Position numbers and translations under genes: made by a program. This document shows positions 9,602 to 20,087 of a stretch of DNA of 24,269 bases, one piece after another. The notes beneath the pieces were generated by a model. That model ran no database searches. It worked only from the letters and a program-made list of their open reading frames with translations, and had not been told where the DNA came from. The stretch is taken from the NCBI GenBank assembly GCA_049999805.1, contig JBNGIO010001227.1:1-24269 (forward strand). The letters run 5' to 3'. Each line of letters opens with the position of its first letter. Position 1 is the first letter of the stretch. The stretch comes from Folioceros fuciformis (taxonomy: Eukaryota > Anthocerotophyta > Anthocerotopsida > Anthocerotales).

Positions 9602-12600
9602 ATGTCTTCTTTGAGCAGGGAGCTCGTTTTTCTTATCCTTCAGTTCTTGGATGAAGAGAAGTTCAAGGAAACTGTGCACAAGTAAGTGTCGAACTGTTCT
9701 GAGCGGACTGGAAATGTCTTATACCTTAGTGTCTCTGCGATGGGTCACGCAGGTCCTGTGTAGAGTGTTCGCTGTGCCCGTAATATGTTTTCTTTATTGC
9801 TGGTAGGCTTGAACAAGAGTCAGGCTTCTTCTTCAATATGAAGTACTTTGAGGACCAAGTGCAGGCAGGAGAGTGGGACGAGGTTGAACGTTATCTTTCA
9901 GGCTTTACAAAAGTTGATGACAATCGTTATTCCATGAAAATCTTTTTTGAGATACGGAAGCAGAAGTACCTGGAAGCGTTGGACAAGTATGTCTTAAGCA
10001 TATACAATTCCAAGTCGTTTCAATGACTGCTATCATTTTTTCGAGATTTCCGTTCACTTGAGTGTCATTATGTCGATTCCAGGCAAGATCGTGCCAAGGC
10101 TGTTGACATTCTGGTTAAGGATCTAAAGGTTTTTTCCTCATTCAATGAGGAGCTCTACAAGGAGATCACTCAGCTGCTAACGCTTGAAAATTTCAGGTTT
10201 ATGTCTACTTTTGTCTACGTGATTTTTTTCTGCTCTGGATCATTCTTTCTTTGTATTCCCTTTTAACTTAAGTGGCTCACAGAGAAAATGAGCAGCTTTC
10301 GAAGTATGGAGACACAAAATCTGCCAGGAACATAATGCTGCTGGAGTTGAAAAAGCTAATAGAAGCGAATCCGCTGTTTCGGGACAAACTGGCGTTCCCT
10401 CCACTGAAAGCCTCCCGACTTCGGACTCTGATCAACCAAAGGTAGCTTTTGCCGACCAACCCTTATGCTGAAAGGTTTTGAGTTTCGCTGGTTTTATTAA
10501 CTTTTGCAAGTTTGGTGTACGGTTATTCTGGTATGCTCGATTTTTGTCATGCTTTGGTGATGCCCTTGTTCATGCGATATTTTCCTTGTCTCGTTTCGCT
10601 CGTAACCGAACTGCATTGGTGACTTCTGAATGTTGCATTGTCAGCTTGAATTGGCAGCATCAGCTGTGCAAGAACCCACGCACAAATCCTGACATCAAGA
10701 CTTTGTTTGTGGATCATACTTGTGGCCCCCCAAATGGTGCGCGACCGGCTGCAACTGTCAACAATCCCCTTGTTGGGATTCAAGGGAAGGGAGGAGGCTT
10801 TCCACCGTTAGGAGGTCATAGTGTGCGTGTCCATCAGACTAAGTTGCCATTGAATTTCACGCTGTTTCAGAGTTATTGCAGGGTGTCCCTCGCCTTGGCT
10901 TCTAGTAGGTCTAGGTTCAACAGTCTTACCCTCCCTGTTCTGAACAGCCGTTCCAGCCGACTGCAGCTCCAGCTGCCAGTGCTTTAGCGGGTTGGATGGC
11001 AAATTCGAATTCGAATCCAGCCGCTCCCCATGTAGCTCCTGGTCCAGCTCCACTCTCAGCTCCACCCAATCCAGGTTTGACTTGTTGCTTGGATCTCTAG
11101 CCTGCCCTCAGCTTTGCTTGCGTAGGTCTTGGATCGTTAGGTTGCTCCGTCATTCATTTGTTGCCATGTTGCATAAAATCGTTTTACTTCTTAAGTGTCG
11201 TTCTTAACAGCTGCTTTGCTCAAGCGTCCAAGAACACCTCCTCCGAATATGCCGACTGTGGATTATCAGTCTGCTGATTCTGAGCACCTGATGAAGCGGC
11301 CCAGACAGCAGGGAGGAGACGAGGTGAGCGAAGTCGAATTCCGTGAAGTGGGAGTTCATGGCCCTTGGAACAATTGTGCACAATTGAGTGTTGTTTTTTT
11401 TTGGTTGGTTCACAGGTCAACTACACTGGGTCAACTCATGCACAAAATTCATACTCACCTGATGACCTTCCTAAAACAGTGGCCCGGACTTTGAACCAAG
11501 GCTCTTGTGTCATGAGCATGGATTTTCATCCACTGCAGCAGACGATATTGTTGGGTGAAGCTCTTTCGCGCATGAGGGAGCTACCAAAAGTTCATGGGTT
11601 CTTCTTTCTGAATTTTGAATTAAGTGTGGAATATTGTTGGCAGTTGGTACAAATGTTGGGGACATCGGCGTCTGGGAAGTAGGCTCCCGAGAGCGTCTTG
11701 CTCAAAGGACTTTCAAGGTTTGGGACATTTCTGCCTGCACGATGCCCATGCAGGTGAGTTGCCTCGTCTTTGTGGGTTCATTTGCAGGGGTGGCTTTTTT
11801 GGAGTGAATTGGGCCCATTTAATTATGAGCTGGTTATTTATACAGGCTGCATTAGTGAAGGATCCACAAGTCTCAGTGAACAGGACTGTGTGGAGCCCAG
11901 ATGGGCAGCTATTGGGTATATACCTTTTCTGTGCAGATCTTTCCTGGCATCTGTGTTATGTCCTCCGTTTTTTGTGACGGTTTAGGGTTGAGACATATTG
12001 ACAATCTCTTAGTTCTGGAGGGATTGTGAGTCTAAAACATTGGCACCATTGGTACAGGTGTTGCCTTTTCCAAACACATCGTTCATATTTATTCTTACCA
12101 TGGTGGTAGTGATGTTCGTCAACATCTGGAGGTATCCTGTTCTTTCGGGGTGGATTATCATTTGTGTTCATTGCTATGCTCAGACGAGCCTGCCAGGGAC
12201 TGAGTATTCATACGTTGACCATGAGTGACGTGTTTCGCTTGATCACCAGATTGATGCACATGTTGGTGGTGTGAATGACCTTGCATTTTCTCATCCAAAC
12301 AAGCAGCTGTGTGTCATAACATGTGGAGATGACAAGACGATCAAGGTTTGCCCTTGAGTGTAGATAGTTGAAGGTGGTTGACTGCTGTAGAATGTCAGCA
12401 GAGGCAGTAGTTGATGGCCTATTTCGTGAAATATGTTTTAGGTCTGGGATGCTGCAAGTGGACGCAGACAGTACACTTTTGAGGGGCATGAAGCGCCAGT
12501 GTATTCTGTCTGTCCTCATCAAAAGGAGAGCATTCAGGTGTGCCCCCTGAACTGTGGCTACTGTTCAGCCGGCTTTAAAGTGTATTGGGCGGCCGGGCTG

Positions 12601-15600
12601 CTCAGCTGAACATCCGCAAATGTGGGTTACTTGGCTCGCAAGACTGAGCTTGACTTGTCTACTTTAAATCTTTGCAGTTCATCTTCTCCACAGCTATTGA
12701 TGGCAAAATTAAGGCCTGGCTTTATGATTCTTTGGGCTCAAGGGTTGATTATGATGCCCCAGGTCATTGGTGTACTACCATGGCCTACAGTGCGGACGGA
12801 ACTCGGTAAAAATTATAGAATTTTAGCACCCCTTCAACTCCTTTGTACTTAAGCCTGCTGTAAGGATTCGCCTTGTACTCTTGTCTCTGATCTGTGCTTG
12901 CTGCCAGGCTTTTCTCCTGTGGAACGAGTAAAGAAGGAGAGTCTTATTTGGTTGAATGGAATGAAAGTGAAGGGGCAATAAAACGGACATACTCGGGGTT
13001 CCGGAAACGCTCTTTAGGAGTTGTCCAGTTTGACACTACAAGAAATCGTTTCCTTGCTGCTGGAGATGAGTTTGCAATCAAGTTTTGGGACATGGATATA
13101 ACAAGCATTCTGACGACTATTGATGCTGAGGGGGGGCTTCCAGTAAGATGGACTCGAGATTCGTTTAAAATTCGTGCCTTGTTATCAGTACTCCAGGGTT
13201 GTGCTACCTGTTTACACTTATGAAGAGTGTTATTACCTCGTGTGATTTCCTTTTCTGCCTTCTGCAGGCTAGTCCCCGACTACGGTTCAATAAGGAAGGA
13301 TCTTTGTTGGCTGTTACAGCTGCTGACAATGGGATTAAAATCCTGGCTAATGCGGATGGGTTGCGACTCCTTCGTGCGTTTGAAAGTCGTGCTTTTGAAA
13401 GAGGGCCTCCTGAGCCTGTGGTATCCAAGGTGAGAGTGGTCCAAGTTAGATACACGTGGTACAGAGGCAAGCCTTGTGAAATCTCCCGAAATTTTGGCTG
13501 GCTGGGGGTTTGTTTCTCAGCAGGAGTTTGACTTTAAGGTACCATTCTTTGTCGTTGAAACACTGGTTTAGGCACCAGGAGTTGGGATGAACCCTCTGAC
13601 AGCTGTTGGATTACCCGCTGCTCCTTCTGGTGTGGGTGTGGAACGCCCGGATAGAACATCGACGGGAGTTACAATGGCTGGACCGGTATTAATAATGCTA
13701 CGTCAATGTAGAACTGTGGAGCTTTTATGCTTTTATAAGGTAGTACGTGATTAATCTTAGCTAGTTTGAGTGTGTAGAACGGTGTTGAAAGTGTTCGGAC
13801 GTCAGATACTAAAGCGAGGGGGCCAGAAGAAAGCACAGATAGGACCAAAAGCTGGAAGCTTACTGAGATTTCAGATCCTCTGCAATGTCGTTCGACTAAA
13901 CTTCCTGACACTCTACCAGCCAGCAAGGTATGCATTTTGACACCGTGCTGTGAGGATAACCTCTTGTTGTCTATAGCTTACGATTTCAATACTGCAACAG
14001 GTTTCAAGACTTATATACACCAACTCTGGCGTAGCCCTTCTGGCCCTTGCATCTAATGCTGTGCACAAGCTATGGAAGTGGCAGCGCAGTGACCGAAACC
14101 CATCAGGACTGGTAGGAAAACGCGTTGCATTTCTGTGTTGTTGCAACTGCTGCTGTATCGATGGTAGGTTATGATGCCCATAATCCATGAGTCTCCGATG
14201 CACAGGCAACTGCAAGCTCTCAACCTCAACTATGGCAGCCAAATAGTGGCATCCTTATGACTAATGACATCAGTGAGACAAATCCCGAGGAGGCAGTGCC
14301 ATGCATTGCCCTCTCAAAAAATGACTCATATGTGATGTCTGCTTCTGGGGGAAAGGTGTCTCTGTTCAATATGATGACTTTCAAGGTTCTTAAACGTTAC
14401 ACCGTGCCTTCTAATTGAAAGTACACTGGAAAATGTCCCTCTAGTTGATGGGTGCACCTTTGCAGGTAATGACCACCTTTATGCCGCCACCCCCAGCAGC
14501 GACTTTCCTTGCGTTCCACCCACAGGACAACAACATAATTGCAGTTGGCATGGAGGATTCAACAATTCAGATCTACAATGTCCGCATTGATGAGGTATGG
14601 TGCATATTTACCAGATTTCTGTCTTGGCTTAGAAATGCTGTGAAGCTAACAAGTTATTACCTGAAGGTCAAAAGCAAGTTGAAAGGCCACCAGAAAAGAA
14701 TTACAGGGCTTGCGTTTTCAAATGCTCTCAATGTGCTCGTCTCCTCCGGTGCTGATGCCCAGGTGAGGAGCATTTGCAGTGGCATTCTGCTTACACGCTT
14801 GTGTACATTCACAGTATTGATCCTTTTCGCATTTGGTTTATACTTTTACTTGCTTTGAGACATCTCTAATTATCGGTTGGCATGGCAGCTATGTGTATGG
14901 GGAACAGATGGTTGGGAAAAGAGGAAGTCAAAATACTTGCCAACTCAGACAGGGAGAGTCCCACCTCCGATTGGAGGCGACACAAGAGTTCAATTTCACA
15001 ACGATCAAATACGTCTCCTTGTGGTGCATGAAAGTCAGCTAGCTGTCTTTGATGCAGGAAAGCTGGAAAGAGTGCGCTACGTAAGATGTGACTCGTGCTC
15101 GATTTTGTTAGCAGGTGCAAGATGTTCCTTCTCTCTTTTTTCTGAGTTTGTTTTTTGTTTGCAGTGGGCACCAAGAGATTCTCTGAGCTCGAGCATCACA
15201 AATGCAACTTATTCATGTGATAGTTTGCTTGTGTACGCGGGCTTTATGGATGGCTCTATCGGAGTCTTTGATGCTGACAGCTTGAGGCCTCGTTGTCGAC
15301 TTGCACCGTCAGTGCATATGCCTCCTGGTGTTGGCGGGTAAGTGGCAACTGCTAGTGTTGCGTATTCGCATTGCGTTGGGGGTTTTGCACTCACTTTTGT
15401 CAACTCTGGTGCAGAGCACCAGCGTATCCTCTTGTCATTGCCGCCCATCCTCTGGAACCTAGTCAGTTTGCTCTTGGACTGAGTGATGGTGTGGTGCAAG
15501 TGTTGGAGCCTCTCGAGGCTGAAGGGAAATGGGGAACTGGACCTCCCCTGGATAATGGGTCATCTGGTGGTCCATCTGCTCCTGCACCTTGCACCCAGGT

Positions 15601-15622
15601 TCCTGAACAGGCTCAGCGATGA
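9602..15622 (+). CDS. TPL: TOPLESS-family transcriptional corepressor, 25 coding exons, about 1,137 aa
   Basis: Exons: 9602-9681, 9807-9986, 10083-10196, 10283-10441, 10645-10822, 10948-11074, 11211-11323, 11416-11554, 11644-11753, 11846-11915, 12058-12131, 12250-12345, 12442-12537, 12678-12805, 12908-13142, 13268-13429, 13572-13685, 13778-13927, 14001-14111, 14206-14385, 14466-14594, 14667-14762, 14889-15080, 15165-15337, 15415-15622. All introns are GT-AG and phases agree, totalling 3,414 nt including TGA. The N-terminus has LisH (SSLSRELVFLILQFLDEEKF), CTLH (KYFEDQVQAGEWDEVERYLS) and CRA regions to about residue 210. By this count Asn176 lies in LINQSLNWQ, the position altered in Arabidopsis tpl-1. 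A proline-rich linker (about 215-345, with KRPRTPPPNMPTVDY) precedes two WD40 propellers (for example NDLAFSHPNKQLCVITCGDD and AVHKLWKWQRSD). The C-terminus resembles known members (FALGLSDGVVQVLEPLEAEG). In the family the tetrameric N-terminus binds EAR (LxLxL) motifs of AUX/IAA, JAZ and other repressors and recruits histone deacetylases in the nucleus. Length matches Arabidopsis TPL. No disabling change was seen. TPL versus TPR paralogue cannot be decided. Confidence 0.95.
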
Positions 15623-16330
15623 TAAACTTGATGCATGCATTCATAGAACGTGTTTTTGTCGGTGAGATGCTTTTTTGAAGCCATACATGAATTCTAGCAC
15701 ATGCTAAGTTGTACCCATCATTTTTGTGAGCCATTGTGTAAACCTGATTATGCAATGGATCATGATTGTAGAATAGCAAACATCTGGAATTGATCCTCCA
15801 GTTCAAACGTCTGGAACTGGATGTGAAGGTACTCGATGAAGTGACTTGTACAGCGTCTGAAAACTTTTGTACGGGAACAGTGGTAACAGGGGCGTGGGCT
15901 TATTTATGCGCCATTTGTCAGAGTCGCCAATTTGCTCCATGGACTGCTTTCGGGTGCTGCGACGGGTGGAAGCTTTCCGTGGACGAGATCTGTGAGGCCG
16001 CTTTTCTACTCGCCTCGTCGTCGCTGGATGGAACCTCACCTCCCCGTTCCTTCTCCCCCTTCCTTCTCTCAGTCGTGCTATTCCATCCCCCTCGCTTTCT
16101 CCTGTCTCCTCTGCGTACGCGTTGTCTCGTGTTCTGTAGTCTTTTCTCCCGTATTCAACGTGTATGTGTACGGTGGGCTTTTTTCATGGAATCTCCATCG
16201 TAACGGACTGTGTGTTCACCCTTTTTCCGTATATGATACCAAACGTTCTCCAGCATATCTTAAATGTTACTATTGTAGATATCAGAAATCATCCACTTTC
16301 ATGGTGAACATGTAGCACAGTAAAAACATT
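15623..16330 (+). other. 3' flank / probable 3' UTR of the TOPLESS gene
   Basis: No convincing gene is present. The open frames here (15790-16203 and 15932-16315) have no recognisable protein character and lie in a T/C-rich stretch. A possible 3' UTR intron runs from GTGAGA at 15662 to TTGTAG at 15771, starting 40 nt after the stop codon. No single polyadenylation signal stands out, which is usual for plants. T-rich sequence around 16030-16180 could be 3' UTR. Confidence 0.45.
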
Positions 16331-16343
16331 TTCATACACATAA

Positions 16344-16577
16344 ATGGAAACACATGTAGAATACATGACTAACACGAAAGAACGAGCAACAGGGGAGTGG
16401 ATGTATGTCGAGCCCTTGCCAGGAGTGTATGGAAGGCAACCCTTAAAAGAAGATGTGCACACTAATTGCCATGCACTTGGCATGGTATCAATGCCAAAAT
16501 TCAATTTGTGTAGTAGAGCTACAAATGGATGGCTCAAGGAGACAAGTCTTAAAGGCACTATATTTGATGTAACTTAA
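16344..16577 (+). CDS. Hypothetical 77-aa ORF
   Basis: ATG-initiated and TAA-terminated. The peptide contains EWMYVEPLPGVYGRQPLKED and NGWLKETSLKGTIFDVT and is not recognised. It has no predicted membrane segment or repeat. It lies between the TOPLESS 3' flank and retroelement debris and overlaps the putative minus-strand LTR region, so it may be a chance frame. Its smooth amino-acid composition is the only reason to keep it. Confidence 0.2.
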   Translation: METHVEYMTNTKERATGEWMYVEPLPGVYGRQPLKEDVHTNCHALGMVSMPKFNLCSRATNGWLKETSLKGTIFDVT

Positions 16578-16599
16578 CAACATGGCATGTTGGTAAACA

Positions 16600-16832
16600 A
16601 TTTGCATCCTTTGAAGAAGCCCATGGAGAAGGTGTTTACACTAAACATGACTAAATGCTAGATAGCGGAAGACACTGAAAAAACATTGTGTATATGAACA
16701 AGGAAAAAAACGATTATATGAAGTACAAAGTAAAGTATCTTATATTGTATTGTATGTAGAAGTTACCCTAGGTTAATTTAACCATGCAATTGTGAGGTAA
16801 TCTAACAAGAGTTAAATACTAACCCTAACATA
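16600..16832 (-). repeat. Possible LTR of a minus-strand copia element
   Basis: Read on the minus strand from 16832, the sequence begins TGTTAGGGTTAGTATTTAAC, a typical plant copia LTR start, and follows a short purine-rich stretch (AAGAGGATA) that could be a weak polypurine tract. It lies downstream, on that strand, of the copia pol fragment at 17560-18300. The other end was not found and the coordinate given is a guess. Confidence 0.3.
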
Positions 16833-16939
16833 TCCTCTTAACCAAAAAGGTTATTAAGCAGAGTGAACGTGCAGACACAAGAAGTCTGAGGCTACCGCTT
16901 AAGCTTCAAGAGCATGACACACGAGGAGATTGTCAAAAG

Positions 16940-17377
16940 ATGGAGATATCAAGCTCACTTTTGCTGGTTACCTCCGTCATAGCCATTGCCATTGGAGCAG
17001 CTCCATGGAACGCCATGGAGCGAACACACAATGGAGCCCTTAGCAGCTAGAAGAGACCAAGAGACAAGTTGGAAGAAGAGAGTACCATCAGCGAGGAGGA
17101 GAGTTCGAAGAAAAATTGTTGGTCGATGTAGGCAGACAAGGCCCTGATCAGCCACCTCCTGCTGAGAGTGAAGGAGTGTGACAAGCTCGTCGAGCTTCTC
17201 AAGTCAGTAAAGGCTAAAATGCTGGAGTTACAAAACTTCATGGCTAAGACTCCAACCAGAGACCCACACATGCTACCACTAACAAATACTGAAATCAAGG
17301 CACTTGTAGACAAGTTGGTGAAGCTGGGCTACATTGGTCAAGTTGATGGAGGAAGACCATATAGTTCACATTGAAAC
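16940..17377 (+). pseudogene. Unrecognised ORF of 145 codons interrupted by two TAG codons
   Basis: One frame runs from ATG 16940 to TGA at 17375-17377 with only two stops, TAG at 17048-17050 and 17129-17131. The N-terminus (MEISSSLLLVTSVIAIAIGA) looks like a signal peptide or membrane anchor. A charged middle (KLEEESTISEEESSKK) and a helical, Leu/Lys-rich C-terminal part (VKECDKLVELLKSVKAKML, then EIKALVDKLVKLGYIG) follow and could form a coiled coil. The family is not recognised. It sits antisense to a copia element, between its pol fragment and a possible 3' LTR. It may be a captured gene, an antisense retroelement ORF or a chance frame. Confidence 0.35.
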
Positions 17378-17559
17378 GTAATTGATGAAGACAGCTCACA
17401 CTTGAATTTCTATCCATACACTTCATCCACTGAACTGCCTTCGAAAAATCTACTATATAGTGCAGACCTAGATACGACACAAGGACCACCACAGCTACAG
17501 CACGGAAATAATAAGCATGTGTCGTGCTTTAGCTTACAATAGACAGACCTTTAGGAACA

Positions 17560-18300
17560 ACTTGGAGTAGGAAGAACAAACTCACGGAACGCCAAGGCTG
17601 CCACATGCTTGAAATGTATTTGCTAGGGCAGACCTTTAGTGAACAAGTGTGTTGTGTTTTCATCAGTAGTGTCATATTGTACCTTGACTAACCCATATTC
17701 TTCAACATCTTTAATGTAATGGTTTTATAACTCAATGTGTTTTGTACAAGCATGGAATCGGGGATTAGAGACTAAAGCGATGGCAGACATATTGTCACAA
17801 AACAAATATGTGGGTTCAGGTTGAGGTAAGTAGAGAGACTCAAGAAACTAATGTTGCCACTCTATCTCCTTGTAGGCCTCTGTCAAAGCGTTGTACTCAA
17901 CCTCTTTTGGCGACAAAGCTAACGATGTTTGCGTTTCGCAAGGCCAATTCATAGAGCCAAACGACAACAAACAAGCATAAGCTGATACTCTCTTACCCAA
18001 GCAGTATAGTAGGGGGCCTTGATCCGTCATTTTGAATTCTGACATAAGGACAGCCTTGATCTTGGTGAGCTGAAGAGGCTATAGCTAAGGAGAATGGCAT
18101 CATCAACGTAAAGAGCAAGTACTACAAACAAACCAACTTCAATAAAAAAGAAAACATTCGAATAAGCCAGGGGCTGAATAAATCTAGACATGCATACAAA
18201 CTCTGTCATGCATTTGTACCAAGCATGAGGTTATTGCTTCAGTCCATAAATTGTTTTGAGAACCTATGTCCACCACTTGCTGAAGGAGTGTACTTTCTGG
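17560..18300 (-). pseudogene. Copia RT-RNase H fragment with internal deletion
   Basis: On the minus strand, reading from about 18300, motifs TIYGLKQ-stop-PHAWYK, then LALYVDDAILLS (RT active site intact, near 18105) and EFKMTDQGPLLYCLGKRV are seen. The frame then runs directly into SAYACLLSFGSMNW and LALSPKEVEYNALTEAYKEI, which belong to RNase H. The usual RT thumb and first RNase H motif are absent, so roughly 110-140 codons are deleted near 17975-17985. The fragment ends with FCDNMSAIALVSNPRFHACT, then a VKVQY tract and LFTKGLP (about 17625). Stops interrupt it at several places. It is a different copia family from the element at 1-4095. Confidence 0.8.
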
Positions 18301-18480
18301 CTAGAGTTCGGTAGAGGTGATTGCCTCCTTGAAAGGTCTGTTGCTCCTAGTCATGTGGTTGCTAGAGGTTGTTCGCAACATGACCTCTATGTCTTCTCTG
18401 TCGCACCGGTGATCACAGCTTCCTGATCCTAGGTCCCGCATTGGCATCTGCAGTTGACATAGGGAGTTCTTGCAAAGGTG

Positions 18481-18580
18481 ACTCTCTATTATGGCATTCT
18501 TGGCTTATACATATTAACCATGATAAGAGTTTAGAGATGTTTAGGCAGGATTTATTTAGGGATATAACAAGGCCTACGCC
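18481..18580 (+). pseudogene. Copia GAG-pre-integrase scrap, opposite orientation
   Basis: The + strand reads LLWHSWLIHINHDKSLEMFR and QDLFRDITRPTP, matching the copia GAG-pre-integrase zinc region (compare HINYSKLLEMSKQDLFRD at about 705-756 in the left element). Only about 100 bp is recognisable. It is oriented opposite to the copia RT fragment just to its left, so it comes from a separate insertion or an inversion. Confidence 0.65.
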
Positions 18581-19235
18581 TAATGGTTGGATTCCGCCGA
18601 ATCGAGCTTCAGAAGAATTTCTTTGGTTATTTTCGTGGTGCATATCCTCGATTCATTCTGTTTCATGTGGAACATGCCGAAATAAACTGAACAATGTTCA
18701 AGACGCACTTCGTATTCATCATGTTCACAAAGAAAGCAGGCAAAAGTGCAAGTTGGTAACATGAAACTTCCTTGATACTATTCAGTTACATGGTTGGAAT
18801 GTCGTTCCCGGTTGCAGCCACATGCTATGATAAATTCCAAAATCAGCATTATTGGTAGATGGTAAATGTTAGGGACATTTTGAGTTTCAAACATTTCTGG
18901 TTGATTGCATCGGTATGCCGTCGCATGGCCATAGTGTGTGCACTAGTCTACCGCTGCACACATCCATTCAATGCGCTGGTCTACCGCCGCACTCCTTGCG
19001 GAAGTGTGCCGGTCAGCTAGCGCACACGTTCGTGGGGTGCGCCAACTGACCGGAGCGCTACTAGAAGGGGCATTCATATACGGCACTGGCAAACCAAGGG
19101 ATGCATTTACAGATTACCAACCACAACTATCTGCAAACATTGTTTGGACATGCACATTTGACAAGGGTGTGAGGTATACATCAAAGTACTTTCCTAGTAC
19201 AGTTTAAGTATTTGCCAGTTGGTCATCGATTCCAT
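18581..19235. other. Spacer without a gene, includes a GC-rich inverted repeat
   Basis: No supported gene is present. The + ORF 18441-18764 loses copia resemblance after the segment above. 18890-19070 is locally GC-rich and contains two similar blocks (GTCTACCGCTGCACAC at about 18947 and GTCTACCGCCGCACTC at about 18979) and the inverted repeat listed separately. Confidence 0.5.
19009..19053. repeat. Imperfect inverted repeat, 17-bp arms, 11-nt loop
   Basis: The left arm 19009-19025 (CCGGTCAGctaGCGCAC) pairs with the right arm 19037-19053 (GTGCGCcaaCTGACCGG), with 15 of 17 positions complementary. The loop is 19026-19036. This could be a remnant of a DNA transposon end or a hairpin in a transcript, and nothing in the sequence decides which. 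Confidence 0.6.
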
Positions 19236-19886
19236 CTAGAGGATTATCCTGATCTCATTTAAGCACATACAAGTTCTTTCTAATAGGGTTTCGAGTGCAA
19301 TCATGAAGTTTTTTTTAAAGCTGTCACCATAATGATTAATCAAAGTATGATTAGTATTTCCAGGAGGATCCATCCTGGGTGTGTTTGGTGACGCTGAGAC
19401 TTCTTCTTTGACGTTAAATACTCCAGCCATAGAAGTCGATCTAGAGGACTAAGCCTCGGTGGTACAGCTTTTCATTTTCTCTATTGCATGCTCAAAACTC
19501 CTCCCTTGCGTAATAACGTGCATTAGGAGATGACAATGTTCTATGTTTTGGCCTTGCAGACTATAGGAATTAGGAGTGTTAGTACTAGCTCTCAAATTTG
19601 GGATATGTTGGATTGCTAGCTCTAATGCTTTGACATGCATTAGGCTAAGAACTTCTAGCAAATCACGTCTAGCTAGCTTACTCAACTTCCCTTAATCTGG
19701 TTTAGAAATTAGAATAGATGCAATGAAGTTAGTTATGCAGGACGAGGTTTCATCAATCTCTCCTGCTATAATCTGTGAACTTCTATTGCTTCTAATGTTC
19801 TTGCTCCTAACTTGTTCTTGTTGTCTTGCAGGGCAATCTCTTTTCCTAATTCTAGGCCTCCTCCTTCTAAAGGAAAACCCTTCCAT
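19236..19886 (-). pseudogene. Gag-like ORF of an LTR element, two internal stops, family not recognised
   Basis: A single minus-strand frame runs from ATG (codon 19886-19884) to TAG at 19236-19238, 217 codons, with stops only at 19692-19694 (TAA) and 19449-19451 (TAG). The N-terminus is strongly basic (MEGFSFRRRRPRIRKRDCPA). Later parts contain EVLSLMHVKALELAIQHI and NHYGDSFKKNFMIALETLL. No zinc knuckle is visible. It starts about 190 nt downstream of a primer-binding site, where gag would be, so it is probably the element's gag or a substitute for it. Protein family is not identified. Confidence 0.5.
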
Positions 19887-20075
19887 AGAGAGGGGACAAG
19901 GAATTAGTGCATAAAAGCATTACTAGAAAAGATATATTTCCATGAGAAGAAAACATAAAAGAGCAGCAATTCTAGAATGAACACAATCCATCTAGCAAGG
20001 TGCTAGATTGAAAAGTGCCTCCTAGATAAGCTCTTTATATGCTTGAAGCTACACATGCATAGTGGAGAGCAAAAT

Positions 20076-20087
20076 GCTCAGATACCA
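20076..20087 (-). other. Primer-binding site of the LTR element
   Basis: The minus strand reads TGGTATCTGAGC, one mismatch from TGGTATCAGAGC, which is complementary to the 3' end of initiator Met-tRNA and is the usual primer site of plant copia elements. It abuts the LTR end at 20088 directly. Confidence 0.85.

Noticed and set aside
10478-10987. 169-aa + ORF inside the TOPLESS gene
   Set aside because: It reads through an intron, exon 5 and the next intron. Only the exon 5 part matches TOPLESS.
13686-13805. Frameshift or sequencing error between TOPLESS exons 17 and 18
   Set aside because: An acceptor at 13776-13777 (GTGTAG) restores phase and gives a family-like NGVESVRTSDTKAR start, so no error is needed.
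15790-16315. Overlapping + strand ORFs downstream of TOPLESS
   Set aside because: No recognisable protein pattern. They lie in T/C-rich probable 3' UTR, and one begins at a non-ATG codon context without support.
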